From: Clostridium sp. Marseille-P299
Lineage (GTDB): Bacteria > Bacillota > Clostridia > Lachnospirales > Lachnospiraceae
Direction: 5' to 3'
NCBI RefSeq assembly: GCF_900078195.1
Contig: NZ_FJVE01000005.1
Coordinates: 139,001-203,000 of the forward strand
Length of the DNA stretch: 64,000 bases
Positions 45,531-54,781 of the stretch are shown in pieces. The notes under the pieces are model-generated. The model was not told the DNA's origin and did no database searches. It was given only the letters and a program-made list of their open reading frames with translations. The translations under genes and the position numbers were made by a program. Position 1 is the first letter of the stretch. Each line of letters opens with the position of its first letter.

Positions 45531-45947
45531 ATGAACGAAAATAATTGCGTATTTTGTAAAATAATATCGGGAGAATTTTCTTCAACTACTGTGTATGAAG
45601 ACGAGAATTTTAAGGCGATTTTTGATATTTCTCCTGCAAGTAAGGGACATACTTTAGTATTAGCGAAGAATCATGTCGAAAATATATTTGAAATGGATGA
45701 AGTAATTGCAACAAATGCGCTTATCGTAATTAAAAAAATAGCAACTGCAATTAAGGAAGTTCTTAATTGTGACGGTATAAACATTGTTCAAAATAATGGT
45801 GAAGCTGCCGGTCAAAGCGTAAATCATCTACATTTTCATATCATCCCTAGATACACAGATGATCATGTAATGACTCCTTGGAAAAATGGATCTTATGAAG
45901 ATGGCGAAGCTGCTAGCTTAGCAAATCAAATAAAGGCAAATTTGTAG
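45531..45947 (+). CDS. HIT-family nucleotide hydrolase
   Basis: 138 aa. Histidine triad VNHLHFHIIPRY (HxHxH) near residue 98, plus NENNCVFCKIISGEFSSTTVYED with a CxxC at the start as in Hint-type proteins. It hydrolyses AMP-linked nucleotides in the cytoplasm. GGAGGTGGC precedes the ATG. It is divergent from the histidine kinase and convergent to murG. Confidence 0.93.
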   Translation: MNENNCVFCKIISGEFSSTTVYEDENFKAIFDISPASKGHTLVLAKNHVENIFEMDEVIATNALIVIKKIATAIKEVLNCDGINIVQNNGEAAGQSVNHLHFHIIPRYTDDHVMTPWKNGSYEDGEAASLANQIKANL

Positions 45948-46024
45948 TTTTAATGCCAAGAATCTAATTTTAAGTTAATGAAAATTTGTACGTATGTATA
46001 TCTGCTCGTATATACAAATCCATT

Positions 46025-46138
46025 AAAAAAAGTTCTGTTGAAATAGATTATACACTTGTGTTTCCAAATAGTAATGATATACACACCTCTGGAAACACAA
46101 GAAAATACACCTCTATTTCGTAACAGAACCTTTTTTTT
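46025..46138. terminator. nested double hairpin terminator between HIT and murG
   Basis: Outer stem GTTCTGTTGAAATAG (46032-46046) with CTATTTCGTAACAGAAC (46112-46128), flanked by A7 and T8. An inner perfect 11-bp stem CTTGTGTTTCC/GGAAACACAAG is at 46055-46065/46091-46101. It ends both convergent genes; the murG stop lies inside the right arm. Confidence 0.85.
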
Positions 46139-47195
46139 CAACTTCTTTAAAAAGATTTATGATCGTTTCAATTGCATCATTCTGGTTGCTTTCTTTCATC
46201 TTATTGATATAAAGATTACGATCTTCATAAACTTTATTCACAGCAGCAAGTAATGTCTCATTTGAAACTACTTCTTCTTTTATGACATAGCTAAATCCTT
46301 GTCTTTCAAAAGATTCAGCATTTAATATCTGATCTCCTCTACTTGCATTCGCTGATAATGGAATTAAGATATTTGGTTTTCTTAATGCCAATAGCTCACA
46401 GATTGCATTTGCTCCTGCTCTTGAAATTACAAGATCAGCTGCTGCAAATAAGTTACTTAACTCTGCACTAATATATTCATATTGAACATAGCCTTTTAAA
46501 TTCTCATAATTAGGGTCTAGCTTACCTTTACCACATAAATGTATAATTTGAAAACGTTTTAATAATGTTGGTAAGAGATTTCTTACTGCTTCATTCACCT
46601 TTAAGGCACCTGTACTGCCACCGACTACTAGAATCACAGGCATATTCGCAGAAAAACCACAGAATTCTAAGCCTTTGATACGATTCCCAGCAAACAATTC
46701 TTTTCGAATTGGCGTTCCAGTTAGCACTGCTTTCCCCTCTGGTAAGTAATTAATTGTTTCAGGGAAATTCGCACAAACTTTAGTTGCAAACGGGATACAT
46801 ATTTTATTTGCTAGCCCAGGAGTTATATCTGACTCGTGTATTACTACCGGAATGTTTCTTTTCTTAGCTGCAAGTACAACAGGTACTGCAACAAAACCAC
46901 CTTTTGAAAAAACTATATTAGGATTTAATTTTTTTATAATTTTCTTAGCTTCAAAATATCCTTTTAGAACTCGAAAGGGATCTGTTAAATTCTTTAAGTC
47001 TAAATATCTTCTTAATTTACCAGATGATATACCGTAATATGGTATTCCTAATTTTTCAATCAATTCTTTTTCAATACCATTATAAGAGCCAATATATCTT
47101 ATATCATACCCCTCATCTTTTAATCTGGAAATCAGCGCAATATTAGGAGTTACATGCCCAGCCGTTCCACCGCCTGTTAAAACGATTCGTTTCAT
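46113..47195 (-). CDS. murG: UDP-GlcNAc : lipid I N-acetylglucosaminyltransferase
   Basis: 360 aa, full length. It makes lipid II at the inner membrane face. Signature GGGTAGHVTPNIAL at the N-terminus, then FSKGGFVAVPVVLAA, VIHESDITPGLAN, VVGGSTGALKVNEAV and ISRAGANAICELLALRKPNILIPL for UDP-GlcNAc binding. It is not in a mur/fts operon here, being followed by the convergent HIT gene. A GAGAGG-like site precedes the ATG. Confidence 0.96.
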   Translation of the reverse strand: MKRIVLTGGGTAGHVTPNIALISRLKDEGYDIRYIGSYNGIEKELIEKLGIPYYGISSGKLRRYLDLKNLTDPFRVLKGYFEAKKIIKKLNPNIVFSKGGFVAVPVVLAAKKRNIPVVIHESDITPGLANKICIPFATKVCANFPETINYLPEGKAVLTGTPIRKELFAGNRIKGLEFCGFSANMPVILVVGGSTGALKVNEAVRNLLPTLLKRFQIIHLCGKGKLDPNYENLKGYVQYEYISAELSNLFAAADLVISRAGANAICELLALRKPNILIPLSANASRGDQILNAESFERQGFSYVIKEEVVSNETLLAAVNKVYEDRNLYINKMKESNQNDAIETIINLFKEVEKKGSVTK

Positions 47196-47290
47196 CGTAA
47201 AAAACCTCTCTTCAATTTGGCTAATTATATTTTACTATCAACTATTTTACCCCGAATACATTATAGAATAAATCTATGTAGTTCTATAGA

Positions 47291-47539
47291 TTATTGTAAG
47301 CCACGTAAAGCATGTGCTAATTGGTCTGGACATGAAGTATTCTTAACTCCACATTTAACACCTTCAAGACGATTAATAACTTCATCTACTGGCATTCCTT
47401 CAACTAATTTTGAAATACCACCTGTATTACCACTACAACCACCAACGAAATCTACTGATTTTATAATCTTATTTCCGTTCACTTCTTCAACTTCAATGTT
47501 AATTTCCCGTGCACAAACGCCATTTGTCTTATATTTCAT
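47291..47539 (-). CDS. TSCPD-domain small protein (TIGR03905-like)
   Basis: 82 aa with YKTNGVCAREINIEVE, FVGGCSGNTGGISKLVEG and TSCPDQLAHALRG; the TSCPD motif gives the domain its name and also occurs at the end of B12-dependent ribonucleotide reductases. Function unknown; four Cys may bind metal. Monocistronic, AAGGAG upstream. Confidence 0.85.
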   Translation of the reverse strand: MKYKTNGVCAREINIEVEEVNGNKIIKSVDFVGGCSGNTGGISKLVEGMPVDEVINRLEGVKCGVKNTSCPDQLAHALRGLQ

Positions 47540-47787
47540 AAACTACTCCTTTTTTAAAAAATTATACCTATTCTAATATATTCTTAAGTAAGAAATAAAT
47601 AATTTTTTTTATTATTTAAACTACTCTTTTGCTACACTTATTATTTTTGTCCAGTTAACATAACTTCTATTCTAACGCATTGTAAAGGTTTTTGCAATTT
47701 ATTTTTATTTAGGGTATAATATCCACCATAGACAGATTACAATAATTTTACGTGAATATATAATAGAAATAAGAAAGAGGTTTAAAT

Positions 47788-48480
47788 ATGATAGGAATAA
47801 TTGGTGCAATGGAAGAAGAAGTAACAAAATTAAAGGAGCTTATGACAGATGTCAGTGTAATTAAAAAAGCTTCAATGGACTTTTACAAGGGTGTATATAA
47901 TGGAAAAGAGTTAGTAATTGTACGCTCCGGAATTGGCAAAGTAAATGCCGGTATTTGCACTCAGATTCTTATTGACCTATTTGATGTATCTTTAGTTATA
48001 AATACAGGAATCGCTGGCTCTTTAGATGCGAACATTAATATCGGTGATATTGTAATATCTACAGATACCATCCAACATGATGTGGATGCTGTTGCATTTG
48101 GCTACGATCTTGGTGTAATTCCAAGAATGGAGACTTCCGTATTTCCTGCGGATGCGCGCCTTCTTGAACTTGCAACACGCATTTGTAAAGAAGTAAATAA
48201 GGACATTTCTGTTATCAACGGACGTATTGTTAGTGGAGATCAATTTATTGCAGATAAAGGCAAAAAAGATTGGTTAACCAGCCAATTTCATGGCATCTGT
48301 ACTGAAATGGAAGGTGCTGCTATTGCACAGGCTGCATACCTAAATAATATTCCATTTTTGATTATTCGAGCAATCTCAGATAAAGCGGATGATAGTGCAC
48401 ATATGGACTATCCTACTTTTGAAGCTCAAGCAATCGAGCATACTGTTAGATTAATGACTGCATTAATCTCAGAAATCTAA
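47788..48480 (+). CDS. mtnN: 5'-methylthioadenosine/S-adenosylhomocysteine nucleosidase
   Basis: 230 aa. IGIIGAMEEEVTKLKELM carries the catalytic Glu, VNTGIAGSLDANINIGDIVIS, CTEMEGAAIAQAAYL binds ribose and FLIIRAISDKAD holds the catalytic Asp. It splits MTA and SAH, the by-products of SAM use. It is followed 15 bases later by niaR, so the two are cotranscribed. AAAGAGG precedes the ATG. Confidence 0.96.
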   Translation: MIGIIGAMEEEVTKLKELMTDVSVIKKASMDFYKGVYNGKELVIVRSGIGKVNAGICTQILIDLFDVSLVINTGIAGSLDANINIGDIVISTDTIQHDVDAVAFGYDLGVIPRMETSVFPADARLLELATRICKEVNKDISVINGRIVSGDQFIADKGKKDWLTSQFHGICTEMEGAAIAQAAYLNNIPFLIIRAISDKADDSAHMDYPTFEAQAIEHTVRLMTALISEI

Positions 48481-48495
48481 AAGGAGTTGTTAAAT

Positions 48496-49005
48496 ATGGA
48501 GGGACAAGAACGTAGAGAAAAGATTTTGGAACTATTAACCTCAAGTATGATTCCCATCTCTGGAAGTGACCTTGCTAAAAGACTTGGAGTTAGTCGCCAA
48601 GTCATTGTTCAAGATATCGCATTGCTAAGAGCTGTAAACAAAAATATATTATCAACCACGAAAGGTTATATGCTCTATCATAGAGAAAACCAAAAGGTAA
48701 ATCGCTGCTTTTCGGTACTCCATACTACTGATCAAATTGAGGATGAGCTTTGCACTATTGTAGATAATGGAGGAAAAGTTCTAGATGTCATTGTTAGTCA
48801 CGAAATTTATGGAACAATTTCTGTTGATTTAATCATTGCTACAAGACAAGATGTTTATGACTTTGTGGAAAAGGTAAACGCAAAAAAAACCGTTCCATTA
48901 AAAGAGCTTACATGTAATCGCCATTTACACACTGTGGAAGCAGATAACGAGCAAATTCTTGATCGCATTGAAACTGCTCTTAAAGAAAAAGGATATATTA
49001 AATAA
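48496..49005 (+). CDS. niaR: niacin-responsive repressor (HTH_11 + 3H)
   Basis: About 169 aa from the ATG at 48496 (AAGGAG 9 bases upstream; a TTG three codons earlier lies on the binding site). N-terminal winged helix (RREKILELLTSSMIPISGSDLAKRLGVSRQVIVQDIALLRA) and a C-terminal 3H domain with its His residues (VSHEIYGT and HLHTVEADNE), which bind a metal and niacin. It represses NAD-precursor uptake and synthesis genes; none are next to it here. Confidence 0.9.
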   Translation: MEGQERREKILELLTSSMIPISGSDLAKRLGVSRQVIVQDIALLRAVNKNILSTTKGYMLYHRENQKVNRCFSVLHTTDQIEDELCTIVDNGGKVLDVIVSHEIYGTISVDLIIATRQDVYDFVEKVNAKKTVPLKELTCNRHLHTVEADNEQILDRIETALKEKGYIK

Positions 49006-49011
49006 GAAAAG

Positions 49012-49103
49012 GCATTCAGATAAAGAAGTAAATTATGTTTATGATACGTAGATACGTAGAATTAAACATTGAAACTTATCTTCTTTACTGAATGCTTTTT
49101 TAT
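49012..49103 (+). terminator. terminator of mtnN-niaR
   Basis: Stem GCATTCAG-TAAAGAAG / CTTCTTTA-CTGAATGC around a 50-base loop (49012-49095), followed by TTTTTTATA. Confidence 0.8.
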
Positions 49104-49183
49104 ATTGACTTTTAAACTCCCATGTGATATTTTTAGGTGACAAGACAGCAGTAAATACACATAGAGTCTAAAGGGGGATTTCC

Positions 49184-50251
49184 ATGGAAAGATTGAAAGG
49201 GATACTGAATCGAATTTTTATTGATGGTTTAAGTGGTATGGCACTTGGGTTATTTGCCACATTAATCATAGGAACCATTATACAACAAATAGGTAACTTA
49301 CTGGGTGGTCCAATTGGGGATATGTTATTTTTGCTTGGTAAAATTGCAGCTTGCCTTACAGGTGCTGGAATAGGTTGTGGTGTTGCGTATAAGTTTAAAG
49401 AAAGCCCTCTTGTAGTGATCTCCGCTGCATCCGCTGGCATGGTAGGGGCCTTTGCAAGTCAAATTCTAAAGGGAACTATTTTACTTGATTCAAGTACGAT
49501 ACAATTAACAGGACCTGGGGAACCATTAGGAGCTTTTGTTGCCGCTTATATTGCTATAGCTCTTGGTCACTTTGTTTCTGGTAAAACAAAAGTTGATATA
49601 ATTATTACTCCAATGGTATCCATTCTATCTGGTTCTGTTGCAGGTTTATTCGTCGGGCCTCCAATTTCTACATTTATGGCAAGTATCGGTGAACTTATTA
49701 ATTGGGCAACTTATCGCCAACCAATTTTAATGGGCATCATTATAAGTGTTATTATGGGAATGGTACTAACTTTACCAATTAGCTCTGCTGCCCTAGGGGT
49801 TGCTTTAAAACTCTCTGGTATTGCTGCTGGTGCCGCTGCTGTTGGTTGTTGTGCTAATATGATAGGATTCGCTGTCGCTAGTTACCGCGAGAATAAGTTT
49901 GGTGGTTTGATTGCTCAAGGCATTGGAACAAGTATGCTACAAGTACCTAACATTGTTAAAAAGCCAATCATCTGGCTTCCTGCCATTATAACAAGTGCCA
50001 TCTTAGGTCCAATATCAACGCAAGTGCTTCATATGACAAACAATCCTACAGGTTCTGGCATGGGAACAGCAGGACTCGTTGGTCAAATCATGGCATTTGA
50101 AACAATGGCTCCTGACATTGGTATTACAATGGCCTTACTACAAATTGCACTCATGCATTTTATCTTACCAGGTATCATAGCATTTCTTATTTCTGAATTT
50201 ATGAGAAAAAAAGGAATGATTAAATTTGGTGACATGAAGTTGGATATTTAA
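49184..50251 (+). CDS. PTS_EIIC_2-type membrane permease
   Basis: 355 aa with nine or ten hydrophobic segments. Typical family sequences are GLSGMALGLFATLIIGTIIQQIG, KIAACLTGAGIGCGVAYKF, and NNPTGSGMGTAGLVGQIM. This group (PF13303 type) is annotated as PTS IIC, but no IIA or IIB gene is nearby and the substrate is unknown. It may transport without phosphorylation. Strong GGGGG ribosome binding site. Monocistronic. Confidence 0.8.
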   Translation: MERLKGILNRIFIDGLSGMALGLFATLIIGTIIQQIGNLLGGPIGDMLFLLGKIAACLTGAGIGCGVAYKFKESPLVVISAASAGMVGAFASQILKGTILLDSSTIQLTGPGEPLGAFVAAYIAIALGHFVSGKTKVDIIITPMVSILSGSVAGLFVGPPISTFMASIGELINWATYRQPILMGIIISVIMGMVLTLPISSAALGVALKLSGIAAGAAAVGCCANMIGFAVASYRENKFGGLIAQGIGTSMLQVPNIVKKPIIWLPAIITSAILGPISTQVLHMTNNPTGSGMGTAGLVGQIMAFETMAPDIGITMALLQIALMHFILPGIIAFLISEFMRKKGMIKFGDMKLDI

Positions 50252-50362
50252 ATTAGATATAAAGGTTTATGAATAGATCTAATAGGATATCGTTTTATGA
50301 ATACATGCAATAAAATCTCGGTATATAAATACATGTAATAAGAAATATGTATATAAATAGAA

Positions 50363-50455
50363 AGGCTATCGTAATATAGAAGTTATTATTTGTTATCTGT
50401 AACACTACTCACATTTATAACAAATAATGAAAATACCTCTATTTTACGATAGCCT
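50363..50455. terminator. nested hairpin terminator between PTS IIC and yfcE
   Basis: Outer stem AGGCTATCGTAA (50363-50374)/TTACGATAGCCT (50444-50455) and inner perfect stem ATTATTTGTTA/TAACAAATAAT (50385-50395/50418-50428). Followed by ATTTT. Built like the one at 46025-46138. Confidence 0.75.
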
Positions 50456-50488
50456 ATTTTAACAGCTGAGACTTAAAGTCCCTTCTAC

Positions 50489-51034
50489 CTATGATAAAAC
50501 TAATTCTGATATTTCTACACCATCTAGTGATTTTATAATAACTTTCCCATTTTCATAAATCATATAACTATTCTGATTCCCTTCCTTAGGAATGGAAACA
50601 GATCCTGGATTAAGGTAAGTATAGTTATCTGTCACCTTTAACGCTTGCACATGTGTATGCCCATGTAATAGAATATCACCTTTTTTCATTGGTGGTAAAT
50701 TTCCCTCATTGAATATATGACCATGAGTTGCAAAAAAGGTATGCCCATCCAAGTATAGGATCATTGAATCTGACATTACTGGAAATTCAAGTACCATCTG
50801 ATCGACCTCTGCCTCACAATTTCCACGCACACACCAAAGTTCGTCTTTCATCTCATTTAACATTTGAATCACTTCTTTTGGTGCATAACCTTTTGGTAAA
50901 TCGTTTCTAGGCCCGTGATATAAAAGATCTCCTAATAATAGCAAACGATCTGCTTTTTCCTCTTTATAACACTCAATTAACTGTTTTAAATAAAAAGCTG
51001 ATCCATGGATATCAGATGCAATCATTAATTTCAT
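50489..51034 (-). CDS. yfcE: YfcE-type metallophosphodiesterase
   Basis: 181 aa with all metal ligands of the calcineurin-like fold: ASDIHGS (DxH), LLGDLLYHGPRND (GD), VRGNCE (GNxE), ATHGH and LLHGHTH (GHxH). Such enzymes cleave phosphodiester bonds of small substrates; the true substrate is unknown. Monocistronic and convergent to the PTS IIC gene. Confidence 0.93.
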   Translation of the reverse strand: MKLMIASDIHGSAFYLKQLIECYKEEKADRLLLLGDLLYHGPRNDLPKGYAPKEVIQMLNEMKDELWCVRGNCEAEVDQMVLEFPVMSDSMILYLDGHTFFATHGHIFNEGNLPPMKKGDILLHGHTHVQALKVTDNYTYLNPGSVSIPKEGNQNSYMIYENGKVIIKSLDGVEISELVLS

Positions 51035-51142
51035 AGAATACCTCTTTTCTGTAAATAATTCGTATAAAAGTTTAGTTCACTTTGCTTTATTGTACCTAAT
51101 TCTTGAGTCTACATCAAGCAATGATATTCTATTATTTACAGA

Positions 51143-53671
51143 TTAGTCATGTTTCTTTCCCCAATTATTTTTGTACTGAGCTTTTACTGTAAGAACAATA
51201 TTTCTAGTCAATGTTTCATTTCCATAAGTCACCGTAGCTACTAATGTTACCTTAGCATCTTTGTATTTTGGTCGTTTAACCACTCCAGTGTTTGAAATTA
51301 TACTTTTATTCTTAGAAACCCAAGTAATTATCGAACCATTCTTCCCTACTCTTGGTAAGGTGATGTTCTTTGTAACCTTTTTCCACGAATCACCTTTTGC
51401 ATAGGTTATCTTAATTCCCTTTAAATCCATCAAGGCATTCTTATTTTGTGAGGTTACCTTTAAAGTCATCGTTGCGATAGGAGTTTTATCCTCCATATAA
51501 GAATCATCGGTAATCCATACCTTTATTTGATAGGTTCCAGCTGCTAATCTTAAGTTCCAGTCCGATGTGTCTATTGTAAAATTATTTAGATTATAGCTCG
51601 TAGAATATGGCCACGCAGCATTAACATACCACGGATATCCTTCAATCGATACGCGAAGGCTTGTTATCTTGCTACTTGACTGAACTACCCCACTAAGATT
51701 GACCTTTTCACCCTCAAGTACTTCATAATAATCTTTATTTCCAGTGATATAAGTTTTTTTACCTGCTATAACATTTAGTTGAAATACTTTAACTTTTGAG
51801 TTATTTCCATAAGTAAGCGTCGCCATTAATGTAACACTTGTATTTTCAGTAGGACGATACACTACACCAGTTCCATTATTAATCTTTATTACTTGGGTAT
51901 TTCCTGAAATCCAAGTAATACTTGATCCGCCCTCACCTCTTGTCGGCAAGGTCAATTGACCTGTTACATAATTGGAACTATCCCCACTTGAGTATCCAAT
52001 ACTTAATTTGTTATAATCCTGATCTAATACCTGTGTATCATTGGCTCTGATAGTCAAACTAGCTTCATAAATCAATGTGCTTACTTTAGAATCACTAGAT
52101 GTCGTTGCATAAATCCTAATTTTATAGTCACCAGCTTTTAAGCTCGCGGTATTTAAACCAAGCCTTCTTAAATCATAACTACTACTATCTGGATTTGCTT
52201 CAAGACGGATTCCTTCATTTGTTAATGTTCCATTTACTTCTTTTGAAATCATTAACTTAACATTGATAAGTTTCGATTGTGCAGAAACTGTTCCTGCCAA
52301 TGTAAGCTTACTATTCGCTAATATAGAATAAGCAGAATCAAGACCTGTTACTTTTGGTATTGCCTCATTGTTTGAAATAATCCAAAATGGTCCGCTTTCA
52401 TTATATACTGCCTTACTCTCATTAATAATTGTCTTAATATCATATCCTTCTGATTTCTTAGTCCGAGTTCTTTGGGTATTATCTGCTGGATCAGCAATTA
52501 AAATCTTGCCTGAATCCGTAATCCCTCGTAATACAATAAATTGATCCTTCGTTTGACCAAAGGTTGGATTATACACATTCGTAAGTAATACAACAACTAA
52601 CTTTCCTTCTTTTAACGCTTGTGTAACCTTTTTTATTGTATTCTCATTATTATATATTGGATTTAGCGACTCCACAGAGAGGCTATGTGAATTTGCAGCT
52701 ACCTGTATTAAAGAGCTATTTGAATAATTTGTATCAATATAATTGTTTTTATTCGCCCAATTTGCCATATAGATTGGATCAAATACCTGATCCTTAAAGC
52801 TTGATATTACCATTGCCATTGAGGTTAATGCACTACCGTCTTCGCCTAACGTTGTATATCCATACGCATAATCTTTGTAGGTACTATCCAGTTGATTATA
52901 ATAATAAAGGTTCCTTTGTGCCCCTTTAAGCAACTCATATTTAGCTTCTACCTTTGGCGCAATATAAATATTTGCAGTTGCAATTTCCTGTTCTTCTCTA
53001 TACGTATCTGTTTTTGCATAAAGTCTTATTGTATAGGTGTTCCCTGCTATTAGTCTTGAATCGGAAGTATTTAATGTTATAGAATTTAAGTTATAATAAG
53101 TACTCTTTGGATTCACTGTTACCTTGGAGCTACTAAAGTTATAATCAGAGATATCTGCAACAATTGATGTGATTTCAGAATTTGCTTTTACATATCCCTC
53201 AAGTTTAAAACTCTGTCCTTTTATAACTTCATAGTATGCCCCCATAGATACCTCAGGAATATCTACTTCCTTTTTTAAAACTACTAGATCAAATACCTTT
53301 TGTTCGGATTTTCCTGACCTAGTTAAAGTAGCTGTTAAGGTAATATACTTATCTTCAACGATAGGTCTTGTTACTACACCTGTTTTCGAAATAATACTCG
53401 TATTATTCGAAGACCATGTAATTGTAGACCCTCTTTTTCCGCTGGTTGGTAAATAAATATTTTGAGTTACTGAATAATATGTGTCATTCCCATAAAACTG
53501 TATTTCTAAATCATACCAATCCTCTATTAATAAATCATCCGTGCTTTTGAAAACATTATCACTTAACTTTTGTATTTCGCTTGCCTTCACAGTATTTGGT
53601 AGCATCGTCAGAGTAAGTAGCATAATTACACATAAAACATTACATAAAACTTTTCTAATCTTAGAATTCAT
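51143..53671 (-). CDS. secreted multidomain Ig-like protein with inactive C39-like domain
   Basis: About 842 aa from the ATG at 53671 (AAAGGGGAT just upstream). Signal peptide VLCNVLCVIMLLTLTMLPNTVKA. Three 'atrophied' bacterial Ig domains (aBig-like), each with 'YLPTxGKxGSxITWxSxNxxIIxxTGVVxRP', at about 52-130, 580-665 and 755-835, interleaved with other beta domains (SYNLNNFTIDTSDWNLRLAAGTYQIKVW type). The middle (about 250-440) looks like a C39-type papain fold: GEDGSALTSMAMVISSF, KDQFIVLRGITDSGKILIADPADN. The catalytic Cys is Ser and the His is Gln, so it should not cut peptides. Similar logic to the protein at 38819-41359. Confidence 0.75.
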   Translation of the reverse strand: MNSKIRKVLCNVLCVIMLLTLTMLPNTVKASEIQKLSDNVFKSTDDLLIEDWYDLEIQFYGNDTYYSVTQNIYLPTSGKRGSTITWSSNNTSIISKTGVVTRPIVEDKYITLTATLTRSGKSEQKVFDLVVLKKEVDIPEVSMGAYYEVIKGQSFKLEGYVKANSEITSIVADISDYNFSSSKVTVNPKSTYYNLNSITLNTSDSRLIAGNTYTIRLYAKTDTYREEQEIATANIYIAPKVEAKYELLKGAQRNLYYYNQLDSTYKDYAYGYTTLGEDGSALTSMAMVISSFKDQVFDPIYMANWANKNNYIDTNYSNSSLIQVAANSHSLSVESLNPIYNNENTIKKVTQALKEGKLVVVLLTNVYNPTFGQTKDQFIVLRGITDSGKILIADPADNTQRTRTKKSEGYDIKTIINESKAVYNESGPFWIISNNEAIPKVTGLDSAYSILANSKLTLAGTVSAQSKLINVKLMISKEVNGTLTNEGIRLEANPDSSSYDLRRLGLNTASLKAGDYKIRIYATTSSDSKVSTLIYEASLTIRANDTQVLDQDYNKLSIGYSSGDSSNYVTGQLTLPTRGEGGSSITWISGNTQVIKINNGTGVVYRPTENTSVTLMATLTYGNNSKVKVFQLNVIAGKKTYITGNKDYYEVLEGEKVNLSGVVQSSSKITSLRVSIEGYPWYVNAAWPYSTSYNLNNFTIDTSDWNLRLAAGTYQIKVWITDDSYMEDKTPIATMTLKVTSQNKNALMDLKGIKITYAKGDSWKKVTKNITLPRVGKNGSIITWVSKNKSIISNTGVVKRPKYKDAKVTLVATVTYGNETLTRNIVLTVKAQYKNNWGKKHD

Positions 53672-53798
53672 AATATCCCCTTTCTTATATTTCCATGAAA
53701 TGTAACTTACTGTAATTATATCATACGAAAAATTTAAATCGTGTCTTTTGTAAGTTATTTCCATGTCAAATATAAGACATTTTTAACAAACATAACTC

Positions 53799-53828
53799 TT
53801 TTCTAAAAAATTTTACTTATGCTATAAT
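53799..53828 (+). promoter_or_regulatory. promoter upstream of response regulator
   Basis: Extended -10 TATGCTATAAT with the hexamer at 53823-53828; a weak TTTTCT -35 lies 18 bases before. It leaves a leader of about 250 bases before the regulator gene. The leader contains a GACAACT/AGTTGTC pair and an unused AAGGAG at 53995. Confidence 0.6.
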
Positions 53829-54088
53829 GAAAACGGACTGAGGTATCTATTAACTCATTTGTGGATGTCGACTTAACTTGTAGACAACTGGATACACTTT
53901 AAACAAATTATAAAATTGTATTTAAACAAAAGTTGTCTTTGGATAAAAGAAAATACTGAGAAAGGAACCATGCAATTCTAAATTCTTTTAACCAAGGAGA
54001 TTATCTACTTATATATAACGAAAATATTATTCAACGAAACATGTATATAAACAATTATGCATGTTTACAAATTATGCATGGATTAACT

Positions 54089-54763
54089 ATGAGCAAAATT
54101 CTTTTAGTAGAAGATGATACAAACATAATAAAAAATTTAACAGAATTTCTTTCCTCAGAGGGGTACACCGTTACCTCCGTTACTGGCCAAAAAGAAGCCC
54201 TCGATAAGATAGAAAATGAAAATTTCGACTTAGCTCTCTTAGATATTTCCCTTTCAAATGGTAATGGTTACGCGGTATGTTCAGGGATTAAGGCAAAAGG
54301 AAATACCCCAGTTATATTTGTAACTGCATCGGGTGATGAGTTTAGCGTTGTTACTGGTCTAGATATGGGTGCTGATGACTATATTAGTAAACCATTTCGT
54401 CCAAGAGAACTACTTTCTAGAATACGCAGTGTCCTTCGTAGAAGTGGTAAAGTACAATCTGTGATAGAAATTCATGGATTATCTGTAGACATGGTTAAAG
54501 GGACCGTATTAAAACACGGGAAAGAACTTTTTCTATCAGCCTTAGAATATCGTCTATTGCTTGTTTTTTTATCCAACCGTGGGGTTATTTTATCAAGAAA
54601 CAAGTTGCTTGAAGAGATATGGGATATCGCAGGCGATTTTGTAAATGATAACACTTTAACCGTATACATCAAACGATTAAGAGAAAAAATCGAAGATGAT
54701 CCACAGAATCCTAAGATCATTAAAACAATCCGTGGTCTAGGATATAGATTAGAAGAATCATAA
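54089..54763 (+). CDS. OmpR/PhoB-family response regulator
   Basis: 224 aa from the ATG at 54089; an ATG 16 codons upstream is possible, and neither has a strong ribosome binding site. The receiver domain starts MSKILLVEDDTNIIKNL (acidic pocket), phospho-Asp in LALLDISLSNGNGY, Thr in VIFVTASGDE, Lys in DYISKPFRPRELL. C-terminal winged helix (LEYRLLLVFLSNRGVILSRNKLLEEIW ... DNTLTVYIKRLREKIEDDP). First gene of a Bce-like set: regulator, kinase, ABC ATPase, permease. Probably activated by an antimicrobial peptide through the kinase downstream. Confidence 0.93.
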   Translation: MSKILLVEDDTNIIKNLTEFLSSEGYTVTSVTGQKEALDKIENENFDLALLDISLSNGNGYAVCSGIKAKGNTPVIFVTASGDEFSVVTGLDMGADDYISKPFRPRELLSRIRSVLRRSGKVQSVIEIHGLSVDMVKGTVLKHGKELFLSALEYRLLLVFLSNRGVILSRNKLLEEIWDIAGDFVNDNTLTVYIKRLREKIEDDPQNPKIIKTIRGLGYRLEES

Positions 54764-54781
54764 TATAGGAAGGTTGTTTTC

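Noticed and set aside
45379..45585. Membrane-like N-terminal extension of the histidine kinase
   Set aside because: It would overlap the HIT gene on the other strand; a GTG start with AAAGGGGGG upstream is better.
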